Origin: DATMER01 sp035556715
GTDB taxonomy: Bacteria; Acidobacteriota; Thermoanaerobaculia; Multivoradales; UBA5704
Direction: 5' to 3'
DNA: 64,000 nucleotides
NCBI GenBank assembly: GCA_035556715.1
Contig: DATMER010000094.1
Coordinates: forward strand, 1-64,000
The notes under the pieces were generated by a model. That model saw nothing but the letters and a program-made list of their open reading frames with translations. It had not been told where the DNA came from and searched no databases. Shown here one piece after another: positions 1-8,976 of the stretch. Each line of letters starts with the position of its first letter. Within the stretch, counting starts at the first letter, position 1. The translations under genes and the position numbers were made by a program.

Positions 1-342
1 GGCCGCAGTCTCTGGCGCGTCCCACCCGGCCTTGTGGGTTGGAAGGTCGCCGTCCGCGATGAGGCTGAGCAAAGCGAGGGTGGGAGCAGTTCGGCGAGCA
101 GCTTGCGCGGAGCCGATCTGCGGGGGGAGGTTGCCGTCCACCGCGGCGGCCGAGGCGACGGAGGAGCTCGGGGCGGGTGTGAAGGGCGCGAGAGCTGCTC
201 CGGCGCTACCACGAGGACTTGCAGGCGAGGGGGCGCTTGCGTCAGCGAGTTGGGGGAGGTTGCCGTCTGCAGGAAAGTCGATCTCGCACGGGTGGGTGGT
301 GATGTCGGCTTCGTGCCTCCCTTCGCAGTATCCGAGCCGATC
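1..342 (-). other. Open frame at left edge, no start in window
   Basis: The minus strand is open for 114 codons from a TAG-TGA pair (348-343) to the window edge, with no ATG in frame. The translation is Ala/Pro/Ser-rich and contains the pentapeptide DG(N/D)LP three times (near bases 265, 135 and 50), so the DNA shows a recurring GGTTGCCGTC-like motif on the plus strand. This could be the 5' part of a gene whose start is lost, or a decayed repeat protein. No domain was recognised. Bases 343-444 hold only the leader of the next gene. Confidence 0.2.
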
Positions 343-444
343 TCACTAAACATTAGCAGGTAGGGGGTGTCTTTCCGGGAGACGGAGATTCGGCTCGGAA
401 AGTCCGGCAGTCCATCTTCACTCCCGTGAGCGGGCGAGGGCGGA

Positions 445-1647
445 ATGATCGCGTACGACGACTTCGATTTGCGAATTCGGGCGGACGGCAGCGGCTTCGT
501 GGTTTCCGCTGGGAGGGGCTCCCAGTCCGCGGACGAGCCGTTCGAGCTCGACCTGACCCTCTCCTGGGACATTCTGCAAATCCAGGAGCACGGTCCAGGG
601 AAGGCGAAGGAACTGGGTGCAGCGCTTTTCGACGCGCTGGTTCGAGGACGGGTTCGCGACCTGTATCAGCAAGCGCGTGGTGGCGCCGGTGGTGATGCCG
701 GCAAGGGCCTGCGAATCCGCATCCTGCTCGATTCGCGGGACAAGCGCCTTCATCCTCTGCTCCGTCTGCCATGGGAGCTTCTGTCCGACCGGTCCGCAGA
801 GGCGGTCAACCTCCTTGCGCTCGATCCGCGGCGCCCGATCGTCCGGACGATCGACAGCATTGAGCAGGCTCGACCCCCTGCTCCGGGGCCGCTTCGGCGC
901 GTCTTGCTGGTGTTGTCAAACCCTCGCGATTCAGAGGCCCTTGATCTCGACAGCGAGTGCGCCAGGGTCAAAGAGGCTCTTGGGCGAATCTCCATCCTTC
1001 CGGAGGTACTTCCGCAGGCGACTCGCTCCAGCTTGCTCGACAGGATCTGCGACGGTGAGCATCAGATCGTTCATTTCCTAGGACATGGGACCTTCGATTC
1101 TTCAGTCGGCGAGGGCATGCTGCTGCTCGAAGACGAGCATCGCGGCCGAGATCCCCTCCCGGCGTCGACCCTTGCCAGCTTCTTTGCTGGCAAACGGACG
1201 CCGCGCCTGGTGGTTCTCACTTCCTGCCGTTCCGCCGATCCCGGGAACGACCCATCTCTCGGCCCGTTTGCAAGTGTCGCCGCCGCTCTGGTCGCCGCCG
1301 GCCTGCCCGCTGTAATCGCGATGCAGACGGCGGTGGAAGACAGGAGCGCGATCCGCTTCACTGAGCGCCTGTACCGGCGCATCGTCCAGGATGACCCTAT
1401 CGAGGCAGCGGTGTCCGAGGCCCGCATTGCTTTGCGCGCGGGCCAAGCGGATACGCTCGATTGGGCTGTCCCGGTTCTTTTTGTGCGGTCGAGCGCGGAG
1501 AGGACCCAGATCCAAGAGGAGTCCGCAGCGCCGGCACTGCCGGCGTCTCCGGAGCACCGCGCCGACCCAGCCAGCGTGATCGTCAAGAGCAGGGTGGTCA
1601 AAAATCAATACATTTGTCCGCCAGGTTGGGAGCCGCGCAAGAAATGA
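445..1647 (+). CDS. CHAT-domain caspase-like protease
   Basis: A 400-residue protein. The C-terminal two thirds match the CHAT (caspase HetF-associated with TPR) peptidase pattern. A His sits in the strand-end motif HFLGHGTF (His214), and a Cys follows a hydrophobic strand in VVLTSCRSAD (Cys261), giving the expected His/Cys dyad. The N-terminal ~120 residues form the beta-rich region common in bacterial CHAT proteins. A GAGGG ribosome site four bases upstream supports the ATG. CHAT proteases act as effectors in bacterial conflict systems by cutting host or partner proteins. Its stop overlaps the start of the next gene (ATGA), so the two are probably translated together. The tail after residue 355 is Ala/Pro-rich and ends with a short basic segment that may be an adaptor. 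Family call is firm; the target is unknown. Confidence 0.85.
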   Translation: MIAYDDFDLRIRADGSGFVVSAGRGSQSADEPFELDLTLSWDILQIQEHGPGKAKELGAALFDALVRGRVRDLYQQARGGAGGDAGKGLRIRILLDSRDKRLHPLLRLPWELLSDRSAEAVNLLALDPRRPIVRTIDSIEQARPPAPGPLRRVLLVLSNPRDSEALDLDSECARVKEALGRISILPEVLPQATRSSLLDRICDGEHQIVHFLGHGTFDSSVGEGMLLLEDEHRGRDPLPASTLASFFAGKRTPRLVVLTSCRSADPGNDPSLGPFASVAAALVAAGLPAVIAMQTAVEDRSAIRFTERLYRRIVQDDPIEAAVSEARIALRAGQADTLDWAVPVLFVRSSAERTQIQEESAAPALPASPEHRADPASVIVKSRVVKNQYICPPGWEPRKK

Positions 1648-4013
1648 CAATTCCGCACAATGACAAACAGGAGTCTGTGCCCACTCAACCCTCAGAAGAG
1701 GGCACAGGAAGCCCATCTGAAGATCCGAAGCCCGTAGAGGCCGAGGCCAAGGCGGCGACGCATGTCGATAAGGTGGAGCAGCAGTTGATCGCTTCCCATA
1801 TGAATGTCTACTTCTCGTCGGCGGAAGCCATCTGTGAGACGGCGCTGGAAGACCTTCCCGAGGATCTGCCGAGTCTCCCCCCGGGCCTCTACCCGTTCCG
1901 CGACCCACGCCACGACCACCTGGTGAGTGAGCTTGAAGTCCGGAGGATCCTTCTGCTCACTTCCTATCAGGAGACGGCCGCCTACGCCGCGGCCCATTCT
2001 CTCGTCACCGACGAGCACTTTCATCGCCAACAAAAGAGAGCCTTGTTTCCGACTCGCATGGGGAAGAAGGAGCGTTCGGACCTCGATCTTGTGGCTTTGG
2101 CTAGGGATGAGTTTCTCGGCAAGAAGCCACAGATCGTCTTGATCGAAATCGAGAGATGGTGCACCCTGCTCGACTCTGCGCTTGCGTTGGGCTGGGGACC
2201 CGCTGGCAAGATCCGCGACGGCTTGGAAAATCACTCCTCATACCTGATTCTGGCTGTCAGTGAGGAATTGTTGCGCGACGGGGCCGCCACGGAAAGGGCG
2301 AAACGTTGCCTCCCTTACTACACCGTGTCTCACCTCCGCTATCTGCTGACACGGGATTTTGCAGACCGTGCCGAGGAGCTTGAAAAGCGCCTGCTCGCCC
2401 CTCTCGAGCGGGGAGAGAGCCCGATGGACTTGCACGAGCTCCATCAACGTGTAGCCAGGCGGCTGGAGGAGGGTGTGGCCGCGTTCGAGGAGCTCCTGCG
2501 CGAGATCGAGCAGGCGGCCAGCCTTCCACGCTCCGCTCGCAAAGAGCGTTTCCAGCCGATTCGGCCCGAGGACGTCTTTCGCGAGGAGTCGGAGGTCCAT
2601 CGGGCCGCTGCATTCGTCGCGACCTATTTCCCCGACCTTGGCCAAGGGGACTTCGATCGCATGGTGCTCCTGCTGCTCGGTGAAAAGATGCACGAGCGGG
2701 TCGAGGAGCGTTGGTCGGACCGCTGGCTGCGGAGCGCGGACCGTGTCTTCCGTGATTGTCATTTACAACCGGTGATTTCGGGAGGCGGCTCGTGGGTCGT
2801 CGATTTCAGCGAGCCCTACCTGCGCCGAGAGCTTCGTGCGCATCTCGAACGGCACTTTTCCTGGTACGTCAGACACCAGTGCCAGGCGCTGCAGGAGTCC
2901 GGAGCTCTCTTCGCCCTGGATTTATCCCGGGCGGCCGTAGAGGGACTGGTTCGGCTCTTCGTCGACCGGGCGATTGCAGACCCCGCCGGGTTCGGCAGCG
3001 TCTGGCTCTTGAATCTGGTGCTGAGCCTGCGGATCCAATTGAAGGAGAAGCCTCCCTCTGATTCTTTGGAGGAGAGCTTGGCGTGGTTGTTGGAGAGGCT
3101 TGCCGTCGAGGCTCACCTCCGAGCCCATTTTCACGGACGATTGGCTTTACTGATCCGCGAAATGCTAGATCGGGAGACACTGCGCCCGACAGTGCGCGAG
3201 TTCTTCGAATTTCTCATCGCGGCGAGGCAGCACGATGCTCTCCTGAACGTCATTCTCGACCTCGCCAGGCGGCTCCGGTTCGCACCGCATTTCGACCCGC
3301 TGATCTGGATGCGCCGATTGCTTGATCAAGGGAGCGAGGCCGTGCGGACGCGGACGGCGGATCGACTGGTCACGCTCGCCCGAGAGAGCGGCCCACGGAT
3401 TTTCGAGATCCTTTCCGTCTTGCGCAGCTGGCTGCCGGAGGAGGGACGCCCTTCCGATCGTTTCTCAGCCTCGAACCGCTTCGCTCTGGAGCTTCCGTTC
3501 GCCTATTGCCTTACCGTGGCCAGGTCGCTGCCTCCAGATCGCTTCGGAACCTGGCCGACGCGTCATCCGCTCTTCTCGGCGCTGCCCAGCGATCCGGTCG
3601 AGGCACGCAAAGAGATCGGGAGCTTCATCGGCTGGCTCTTCGATCCGCGCGGGGTAGCTCTCGAAGCGGCAGACAAGACGGAGGCGATGCGCACCGCGGA
3701 GGTGGTGCGGGTCGGTCGCGTCGCGGATCTCGTCGAACACTGGGCGTGGGTCCTCGAAGGAGGTTCGGAGCACGGCTCTGCTGAAGGGTGTGCCCTTTTC
3801 CATGTCGTCGTCGAGGAGGTCGGTCGCCGGATCGGTGAGCGGGAACGCGCCTGGCTTCAGCGGAGCTGGCAGCGGCGCCAAGAGGACTATCTTCGGCAGG
3901 CTGCGGTTGCCCCCAGCTCCGGCAGCCCGGGCCGAGCCCTCCTGGTCGCACGTCGAGCCAAGCTGGATCAGCTCAGGATGCGCTTCGCGCTTCCGGCAAG
4001 CCATCAGGGATAG
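1644..4013 (+). CDS. Large helical protein with degenerate STAND-like NTPase region
   Basis: 789 residues from the ATG at 1644, inside the ATGA overlap with the CHAT gene. An upstream in-frame ATG at 1461 would lie deep inside that gene and is unlikely. After a ~45-residue acidic disordered leader, a strand RRILLLTSYQETAAYAAAH sits where a P-loop would be expected but lacks GKT/S. Further on, QIVLIEIERW resembles a Walker B strand with an acidic end. The remaining ~500 residues are almost entirely amphipathic helices, like an alpha-solenoid. This pattern fits the inactive STAND NTPases described in NTP-dependent conflict systems, which are often encoded with CHAT proteases. That is an inference from pattern only. 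The likely job is sensing or scaffolding for the adjacent protease and GTPase. Confidence 0.55.
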   Translation: MTIPHNDKQESVPTQPSEEGTGSPSEDPKPVEAEAKAATHVDKVEQQLIASHMNVYFSSAEAICETALEDLPEDLPSLPPGLYPFRDPRHDHLVSELEVRRILLLTSYQETAAYAAAHSLVTDEHFHRQQKRALFPTRMGKKERSDLDLVALARDEFLGKKPQIVLIEIERWCTLLDSALALGWGPAGKIRDGLENHSSYLILAVSEELLRDGAATERAKRCLPYYTVSHLRYLLTRDFADRAEELEKRLLAPLERGESPMDLHELHQRVARRLEEGVAAFEELLREIEQAASLPRSARKERFQPIRPEDVFREESEVHRAAAFVATYFPDLGQGDFDRMVLLLLGEKMHERVEERWSDRWLRSADRVFRDCHLQPVISGGGSWVVDFSEPYLRRELRAHLERHFSWYVRHQCQALQESGALFALDLSRAAVEGLVRLFVDRAIADPAGFGSVWLLNLVLSLRIQLKEKPPSDSLEESLAWLLERLAVEAHLRAHFHGRLALLIREMLDRETLRPTVREFFEFLIAARQHDALLNVILDLARRLRFAPHFDPLIWMRRLLDQGSEAVRTRTADRLVTLARESGPRIFEILSVLRSWLPEEGRPSDRFSASNRFALELPFAYCLTVARSLPPDRFGTWPTRHPLFSALPSDPVEARKEIGSFIGWLFDPRGVALEAADKTEAMRTAEVVRVGRVADLVEHWAWVLEGGSEHGSAEGCALFHVVVEEVGRRIGERERAWLQRSWQRRQEDYLRQAAVAPSSGSPGRALLVARRAKLDQLRMRFALPASHQG

Positions 4014-4049
4014 GCAAAAGAAATATAAAGATAAGAGAGGGTTCGGCCC

Positions 4050-6515
4050 ATGAGCGAGTTCGTGCCGAGGGAATCTGCCAAGGTTGTCATCGGTGTCTGC
4101 GGTGAGCAGGGCTCGGGAAAGACGGTCTTTCTGACCTGCATCTTTCAGAGCATTGGAACCGCCTTCCCGGACGACGTCATCGTCGACTTCGAGCGGAAGG
4201 AGATCGGCAACGCCAATTACTTCCAAAGCATCGAGGACGCGCTGATCGCCAAGGGACCGACCCAGGGGACCACCGATCGCTCGCTGTTCCCGGCGCGCAT
4301 TTTCGTCAGGCCGTACGAGCCGCTTGCAGGCGGTAACGGTTCGATGCTCTCGGTGGATTTGCTCGATTTCGCCGGCCGCCATTTCCGATCGATGGCCGAC
4401 CTCAAGAACCTGCTGGAGGAAGGCGAATCGGACTCCGAAGAGATCAAGGCGCTGCGAGAGGTCAATGAGGCGCTCGAACAGGCGGACGCCTTCGTGATCC
4501 TGATCAACTCGACCGAGATCGATCCCATCGATGAGACGCCGAGGCGCAACCCGTTCAGCCCGAGCGTGAACTTCGTGCTCGCTCACTGCCGGAAGGAGCG
4601 TAAGCCCGTCGCCCTGCTCTTTTCACAGATCGATCAGACGCCACGCTTGACTGAGGAGCTGTTTCGCACCCTGCCGCGGGTGCAAGAGTTCGAGCGCAAG
4701 TTCACCCAGGATCTCCAAGAATCCAACCAGGGAGGGCGTCCCTTCGGCATCGTGCGCAGGATTTCCTGTTACGAGACAGTTTCAGGAGATCTCGCCCCAC
4801 GCCGGCAGACGTACGACGGCAGCATCTGGCGCCGGGAACCCGCCGAGGTGGTGTTGGAGCTTCTGCGCGCAGCGATGCCGCGAATCAATGAACGTTTGGC
4901 AAAGAAGAGAGCGGACGTAGAACAGGAAGAGGCCAGGATTCAGCAGGAGGAGCAACGAGAGAGGAGGCGCCAAAGGACTGTCCGGATCGCTGCGCTGATC
5001 GGAGCTCTCGTGATCCTGGGAGCTCTAGCCTTCGCGTGGTACAGGAGGGAGGAGAACGCCCAGGTTCGCCTGCTCGACGGCATGGAGGACAGCCTGCGCA
5101 AGGGAAATCTCGCGTCGATAACTCCGGCGAGCGCCGCGATGCTCGACGCGATCCTGGCTGCATACCGGGCGGACCCCGAAGGCACAGCATCCAACGTACG
5201 CGCGGCGATCGAAGATCTGGAGGCCGCTCTGGGCGAGGCGGCGCAGCGGCTCGCCGGGGAACCGTCGCTCGAAGCCGCCTATCGCGAGGAGATCGAACAG
5301 TTCCAGAGCCTCATTCCGCTCTTCGATCCGGCGGCGACCGAGCCTTGGCGGCAAAACCTCCTGCCGCTGCTCACGGCAAGAGGCGAGCTCCTGTCCGATT
5401 GGTTCGGAACCAAACGCGAGGACCGGCGCGCTCGGACCAGCTTTCTCGATGAGTCGGCGAAGCGGTTCTCGGGCACGGGCGATCAGGAGTTCGCCAGCCT
5501 TCTTGCCGCGCAGTCGACGCGGGAGAAGGAGGCGGAGATCGCAACCTGGCAAGCGCGGATCGACGCGGACGCCGATGTCGCGAGCCGCCTCGTAACCATC
5601 CAGAACCTGCTGGCCTCGGTTGTTGCGGAGGAGGATCCGGAGCTCAAGCGCCTTGCGCGCAAGGCACTTGCAGGGCATCTGGTCGTCACGATCCTGAAAC
5701 GCCACGAAAACGGCTTCCTTCGCGAGAAGCTGCTCACACCGCTGGCCCCCGGACTGGCGAACCTCGGGGACGGCGAGATCCGGTTCGAGGTGCTCGCCCG
5801 CGATCTTCTGGCCTGCGAAAACGAGGAGGAGTGCGGGAGATGCCAGGAGGTCGTCGAGTCTGCGATCACGCAGGCTGGTACGACTGCAGCGAACTGGAGC
5901 GCGGGAGTCGACAACCTCTTGCGCAGTCTTCTGCTCGACCTGCCCCTCGAGGAGCGCCGCGAGGTCTGGATCGCCTTGGCGGACGCGCTTGGGGGTGCGT
6001 ATCTATTCAGCTCCAGGGAGGATGCCTGGCCGGGTGGAATCCTGCCCCTTTCGTCCATCATCCGGCCCGCAGCCAGTGCCGAAACCGATCTCACCGAGCC
6101 TCTGATCGCACGCATTGCTCGGCATCCGCTTTACGAAGGGGAACTGCTCTACCTGGGGGATCACCTCACTGCATTGGCGAGCAGGCGCCGAGTAGTGCCG
6201 ATCTATTCAAATCTCCTATCGGCGCTCGAGAATGGGGCTTTGCTGCAAACGGACGGTCTTGCGGCAGCCGGCGAGCGGGTGTTCTCCGCGCTCGCCGACC
6301 GCACCGAGGCCAACGGGTCTCTCGCCCAGATTGGAAGCGAGATCGAGCAGGTTTTAGCGCTCGTACGGTCGGTCAACGATCAGCGTGCTCAAGGAGGCCT
6401 GGGCGACGCCTCGGCCGCAGAGCGCCTCGAAGATTTCTTGCTAGGGGCGAAGCTCAACCATTGCACGGCGCTTGAATCTCATGGATCACCCTCGGAGTGC
6501 GCCAATGCGGCGTGA
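4050..6515 (+). CDS. Membrane-anchored P-loop GTPase with long helical C-terminus
   Basis: 821 residues. The N-terminal G domain shows Walker A GEQGSGKT (about residues 18-25), a DxxG-like motif in LLDFAGRHF (about residue 107) and a base-recognition-like strand ALLFSQID (about residue 192). A charged coiled coil follows (about 275-310), then one transmembrane helix (about 311-331) and ~490 mostly helical residues that include a small Cys cluster near 592. This resembles TRAFAC-type GTPases that anchor conflict systems at the membrane. The 36-base gap to the previous gene is unusually A-rich and carries GAGAGGG eight bases before the ATG. The last 11 bases overlap the next gene. It is probably the switch or membrane platform of the operon; nucleotide preference is inferred. 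Confidence 0.65.
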   Translation: MSEFVPRESAKVVIGVCGEQGSGKTVFLTCIFQSIGTAFPDDVIVDFERKEIGNANYFQSIEDALIAKGPTQGTTDRSLFPARIFVRPYEPLAGGNGSMLSVDLLDFAGRHFRSMADLKNLLEEGESDSEEIKALREVNEALEQADAFVILINSTEIDPIDETPRRNPFSPSVNFVLAHCRKERKPVALLFSQIDQTPRLTEELFRTLPRVQEFERKFTQDLQESNQGGRPFGIVRRISCYETVSGDLAPRRQTYDGSIWRREPAEVVLELLRAAMPRINERLAKKRADVEQEEARIQQEEQRERRRQRTVRIAALIGALVILGALAFAWYRREENAQVRLLDGMEDSLRKGNLASITPASAAMLDAILAAYRADPEGTASNVRAAIEDLEAALGEAAQRLAGEPSLEAAYREEIEQFQSLIPLFDPAATEPWRQNLLPLLTARGELLSDWFGTKREDRRARTSFLDESAKRFSGTGDQEFASLLAAQSTREKEAEIATWQARIDADADVASRLVTIQNLLASVVAEEDPELKRLARKALAGHLVVTILKRHENGFLREKLLTPLAPGLANLGDGEIRFEVLARDLLACENEEECGRCQEVVESAITQAGTTAANWSAGVDNLLRSLLLDLPLEERREVWIALADALGGAYLFSSREDAWPGGILPLSSIIRPAASAETDLTEPLIARIARHPLYEGELLYLGDHLTALASRRRVVPIYSNLLSALENGALLQTDGLAAAGERVFSALADRTEANGSLAQIGSEIEQVLALVRSVNDQRAQGGLGDASAAERLEDFLLGAKLNHCTALESHGSPSECANAA

Positions 6516-7221
6516 AGGCCGTCACCTGGCGTTGAGCCTGGCAGTGCTTTTCTCGATGTCAGAGTCGTTCGCAGGGAGCCCACCGGCCAAGCCCGACGCC
6601 TCCGCGCCTGTCGCGAGCCCGATCTCCGACGCGCTCTGCGGAAGGGCCAAAGGGCGGCCCATGAAGCGAGCGGCAGCCTTGGACGACCTCGATCTTGATG
6701 CTCTGCCTCCGGACTGGGGAGCGATGAAGGACGAGACGTTCCAACTCTGGCTCGCAGCGGAGATCTGCTCTGAGCCTTCGGAGGAGCAGGCTGCTCGGTA
6801 CACCGCTCGTCGCCGAATGCTCGAGGAGCTTGGCCGACGGCTGGAACGTGCAAAGTTGACGGAGCAGATCGGCACCATCTTGAAGCCGTTTCGCGGCTGG
6901 CGCTCGGTCTCCGAGGAGTGGCCGAGCGGCTCGGAGTGTGGCGGCTGCGCGGAGCTTCGCTCCTCAACTACCAGGGTCGTGGACATCGCCTCTCGATGGC
7001 CGGTTCAAATGAGCTCCACATTGGGGGCTCTGCTCAAAAATGCTATCCAACACGAGGATTTGATTGCCGAGCTCTGCGCGGCGAAACCTTCGCCCAGCGC
7101 CAGGGCTGAGATCGAGGGGAAGTTCCAATACTACTCATGGACCTCCAGCGCTGCACGACTCTTCCAAGTTGCTGCCCTGTTCGAGAACCCCCAAATCGTC
7201 GCCGAGTGCCGCGGTCGATGA
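6505..7221 (+). CDS. Exported protein of unknown function
   Basis: 238 residues from ATG 6505, preceded by GGAG at 6493. Alternatives at TTG 6472 and ATG 6481 would place extra polar residues before the signal. The N-terminus has the order basic (MRREGRH), hydrophobic (LALSLAVLFSMS), small-residue cleavage region (SFAGS), as in a Sec signal peptide. The mature part is helical and contains two Cys pairs (near C-G-G-C at about residue 150), which suit an oxidising compartment. It overlaps the GTPase gene by 11 bases and the next gene by 4. No family was recognised. It could be the periplasmic partner of the GTPase C-terminal region. Confidence 0.6.
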   Translation: MRREGRHLALSLAVLFSMSESFAGSPPAKPDASAPVASPISDALCGRAKGRPMKRAAALDDLDLDALPPDWGAMKDETFQLWLAAEICSEPSEEQAARYTARRRMLEELGRRLERAKLTEQIGTILKPFRGWRSVSEEWPSGSECGGCAELRSSTTRVVDIASRWPVQMSSTLGALLKNAIQHEDLIAELCAAKPSPSARAEIEGKFQYYSWTSSAARLFQVAALFENPQIVAECRGR

Positions 7222-8630
7222 CCACGCTCGACTTTTTCCTCTATGACAACCGGACCTGGTCGCCTAGATGGGGACGCGACTGGGGGTTGAAGGCTGCCAC
7301 AGGGGCGCTGGCGGAGCGCGCCGATCTGAAAAGGGCTTTCGATCAATACTGTGGAGCGATGCGCAGCGGGCAGGGCCAGCTCCACGGTTTCGGAGAGGCG
7401 ATCGGAGGCGTGAGGTCGCCGAGAAGGGACGGGTACCTCCTATGTGTAACGCTCGAATGCGCAGATCCGTACGGTCGGCGGAGCTGGGCGGTCTTCGGCC
7501 TCTGGTGCCCCGGCTCTGCCTTGGAGCAGATTCTCTCCGCCGGAGATCCGATCGGCTCGGCGCGCGCCTTGCTCGGCACTGAGACGCCGCCGAGCGGGAT
7601 CGAGATTCTACCGGCGAAGACCCCGACAGGCCCGCTGCAAAGAAGGCGTGCATCGGCAGATCCGGTGTTTTTCCGGTTCGATCCACGATCGACGGTGCGC
7701 GAAGTGACCGCGCTCCTCCTGGCAGCAATCCAAGGAGGAGCCTTGTTGCCCAACGTGCTCGGAGTCACGGCGACATCTCGTCTGGCGGCCGTTGCTCAGG
7801 CGGGTTTTGAGATTGCCTATTGCCTTCCAATGGACGACCAGGCCGAGCGTGCTCTGGCGCGCGTGCTGAGCCCGCAGGAGCACGAAGTCGAGGAACCGTG
7901 TCCCCCACCTGCCGATCCCACGAGCCCGCTGGCTGATCAGCAGCCGAGGCGTCATGAGGCCGCCCTTCCCCGACAGTTCGAGCGCTCAGAGCCTCGCTCA
8001 GTCATCGTTACTCTGTGGCCTTTGTGGCTTGCGGCAGGAATCGTGGTCTTCGGAGGACTCTTCCTGTTGCTGGGGGATCTCCGAAACGATGCCCCCGCTG
8101 GCTCCAGGGAATCGGCCCTACTGGCTGAAGAGGGAGGATCGGCCTCGGGAGAGGCATCGCTTCCGCAGGCCCAGGTTCCTGAGAAGCGCTCGACTGAGGC
8201 CGTTCTGGACGAGGTAGGAGAACGGCTTCGGGAGTGCAAAGCGCTCGCGCCTGAAGATCTTCGCACGAGCCCCGGTTTCAAGGTGGCGGAAACCGTCGCG
8301 GTGCTGCCCGAGTTTCAGGAGCGCCGCATCCGGGTTCAGCAGGCCTACACGGCACTGTTCGAAATCCGAGACCGCATGGTGAAGCGGCACGGCAGCAGCT
8401 ATGTCGCCTACTACTACGATGAGGACGGCAAGGGCACCCCAGGTGAGGAGAAGCTGCAGAGAATCGGTAAGATCTTGGGAGAAGCTCCTCTTGGCAGCGA
8501 GCACTGCGCAGCGCTCAAAGAGGCCTTCGGCTTCGAGTTCGAGAGCCGAAACTCGGTTGTCCGCCGGTGGTGCGACACGTTGGGGAGGCTCGAGAAGACC
8601 GCACGCCGGGGCCTGTCAAGCTCCTTGTGA
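7218..8630 (+). CDS. Single-pass membrane protein of unknown function
   Basis: 470 residues from the ATG at 7218, which overlaps the previous stop (ATGA). Residues 1-225 form a compact alpha/beta domain with a conserved-looking stretch around CVTLECADPYGRRSWAVFG. A Pro-rich linker leads to one hydrophobic helix (about residues 262-288, WPLWLAAGIVVFGGLFLLL). The C-terminal ~180 residues are charged, helical and carry several Cys. The topology (cytosolic N-domain, extracytoplasmic C-domain) pairs naturally with the membrane GTPase and the exported protein encoded just before it. The N-terminal domain may be a GTPase-associated recognition domain, but I cannot name a family. Confidence 0.55.
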   Translation: MTTLDFFLYDNRTWSPRWGRDWGLKAATGALAERADLKRAFDQYCGAMRSGQGQLHGFGEAIGGVRSPRRDGYLLCVTLECADPYGRRSWAVFGLWCPGSALEQILSAGDPIGSARALLGTETPPSGIEILPAKTPTGPLQRRRASADPVFFRFDPRSTVREVTALLLAAIQGGALLPNVLGVTATSRLAAVAQAGFEIAYCLPMDDQAERALARVLSPQEHEVEEPCPPPADPTSPLADQQPRRHEAALPRQFERSEPRSVIVTLWPLWLAAGIVVFGGLFLLLGDLRNDAPAGSRESALLAEEGGSASGEASLPQAQVPEKRSTEAVLDEVGERLRECKALAPEDLRTSPGFKVAETVAVLPEFQERRIRVQQAYTALFEIRDRMVKRHGSSYVAYYYDEDGKGTPGEEKLQRIGKILGEAPLGSEHCAALKEAFGFEFESRNSVVRRWCDTLGRLEKTARRGLSSSL

Positions 8631-8976
8631 GCCATACCCAGCCTGTATTTCTACACGTGCTCCCCCGCGGGCGACGTTTTCGAGGCTTCTCGCCCCAGGC
8701 CCTCTCCCGCGGCGGCGAGAGAGGTGAACGCCTCCGGCCGCGGTCCAGGAGGACCGCGGAAGCCTTTCAGCTTTGGTATGATCTCGGCGCTCAGACAACT
8801 TCGGATCGACCGTCGGAGTGTTCTCTCGCCGGCGGGCATGGCGCCCGAACAGGGGCGTCTGCATGACTGGCTCGGGAATCAATGGCCTTGAAGAACATGG
8901 ATGTACTCTCTTCACATGATCGAGTTGCCCACCAGGACAGGAACTTCGCGACTTTCAGGATGGCCGGGAGGTTGAG
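8631..8976. other. Intergenic region between the two defence operons
   Basis: About 346 bases without a supported gene. It contains the hairpin at 8738-8759, a second weaker stem (CCTCTC/GAGAGG, 8701-8724) and a TATGAT box near 8777 that could be a -10 element for the downstream operon, though no convincing -35 lies 17 bases upstream. A 37-codon ATG frame at 8778 has no ribosome site and was not called. Confidence 0.4.
8738..8759. repeat. Perfect 9-bp inverted repeat
   Basis: CCGCGGTCC and GGACCGCGG are separated by AGGA. The stem is GC-rich but not followed by a T run on either strand, so it is a weak terminator candidate. It lies between the CHAT operon and the DrmD-like gene and may end the former or act as an operator. 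Confidence 0.45.

Noticed and set aside
1461..1643. N-terminal extension of the 789-aa protein
   Set aside because: It lies entirely inside the CHAT gene in another frame; the ATGA overlap at 1644 gives a better start.
8778..8891. 37-codon ATG frame between the defence operons
   Set aside because: No ribosome site and no conserved pattern.
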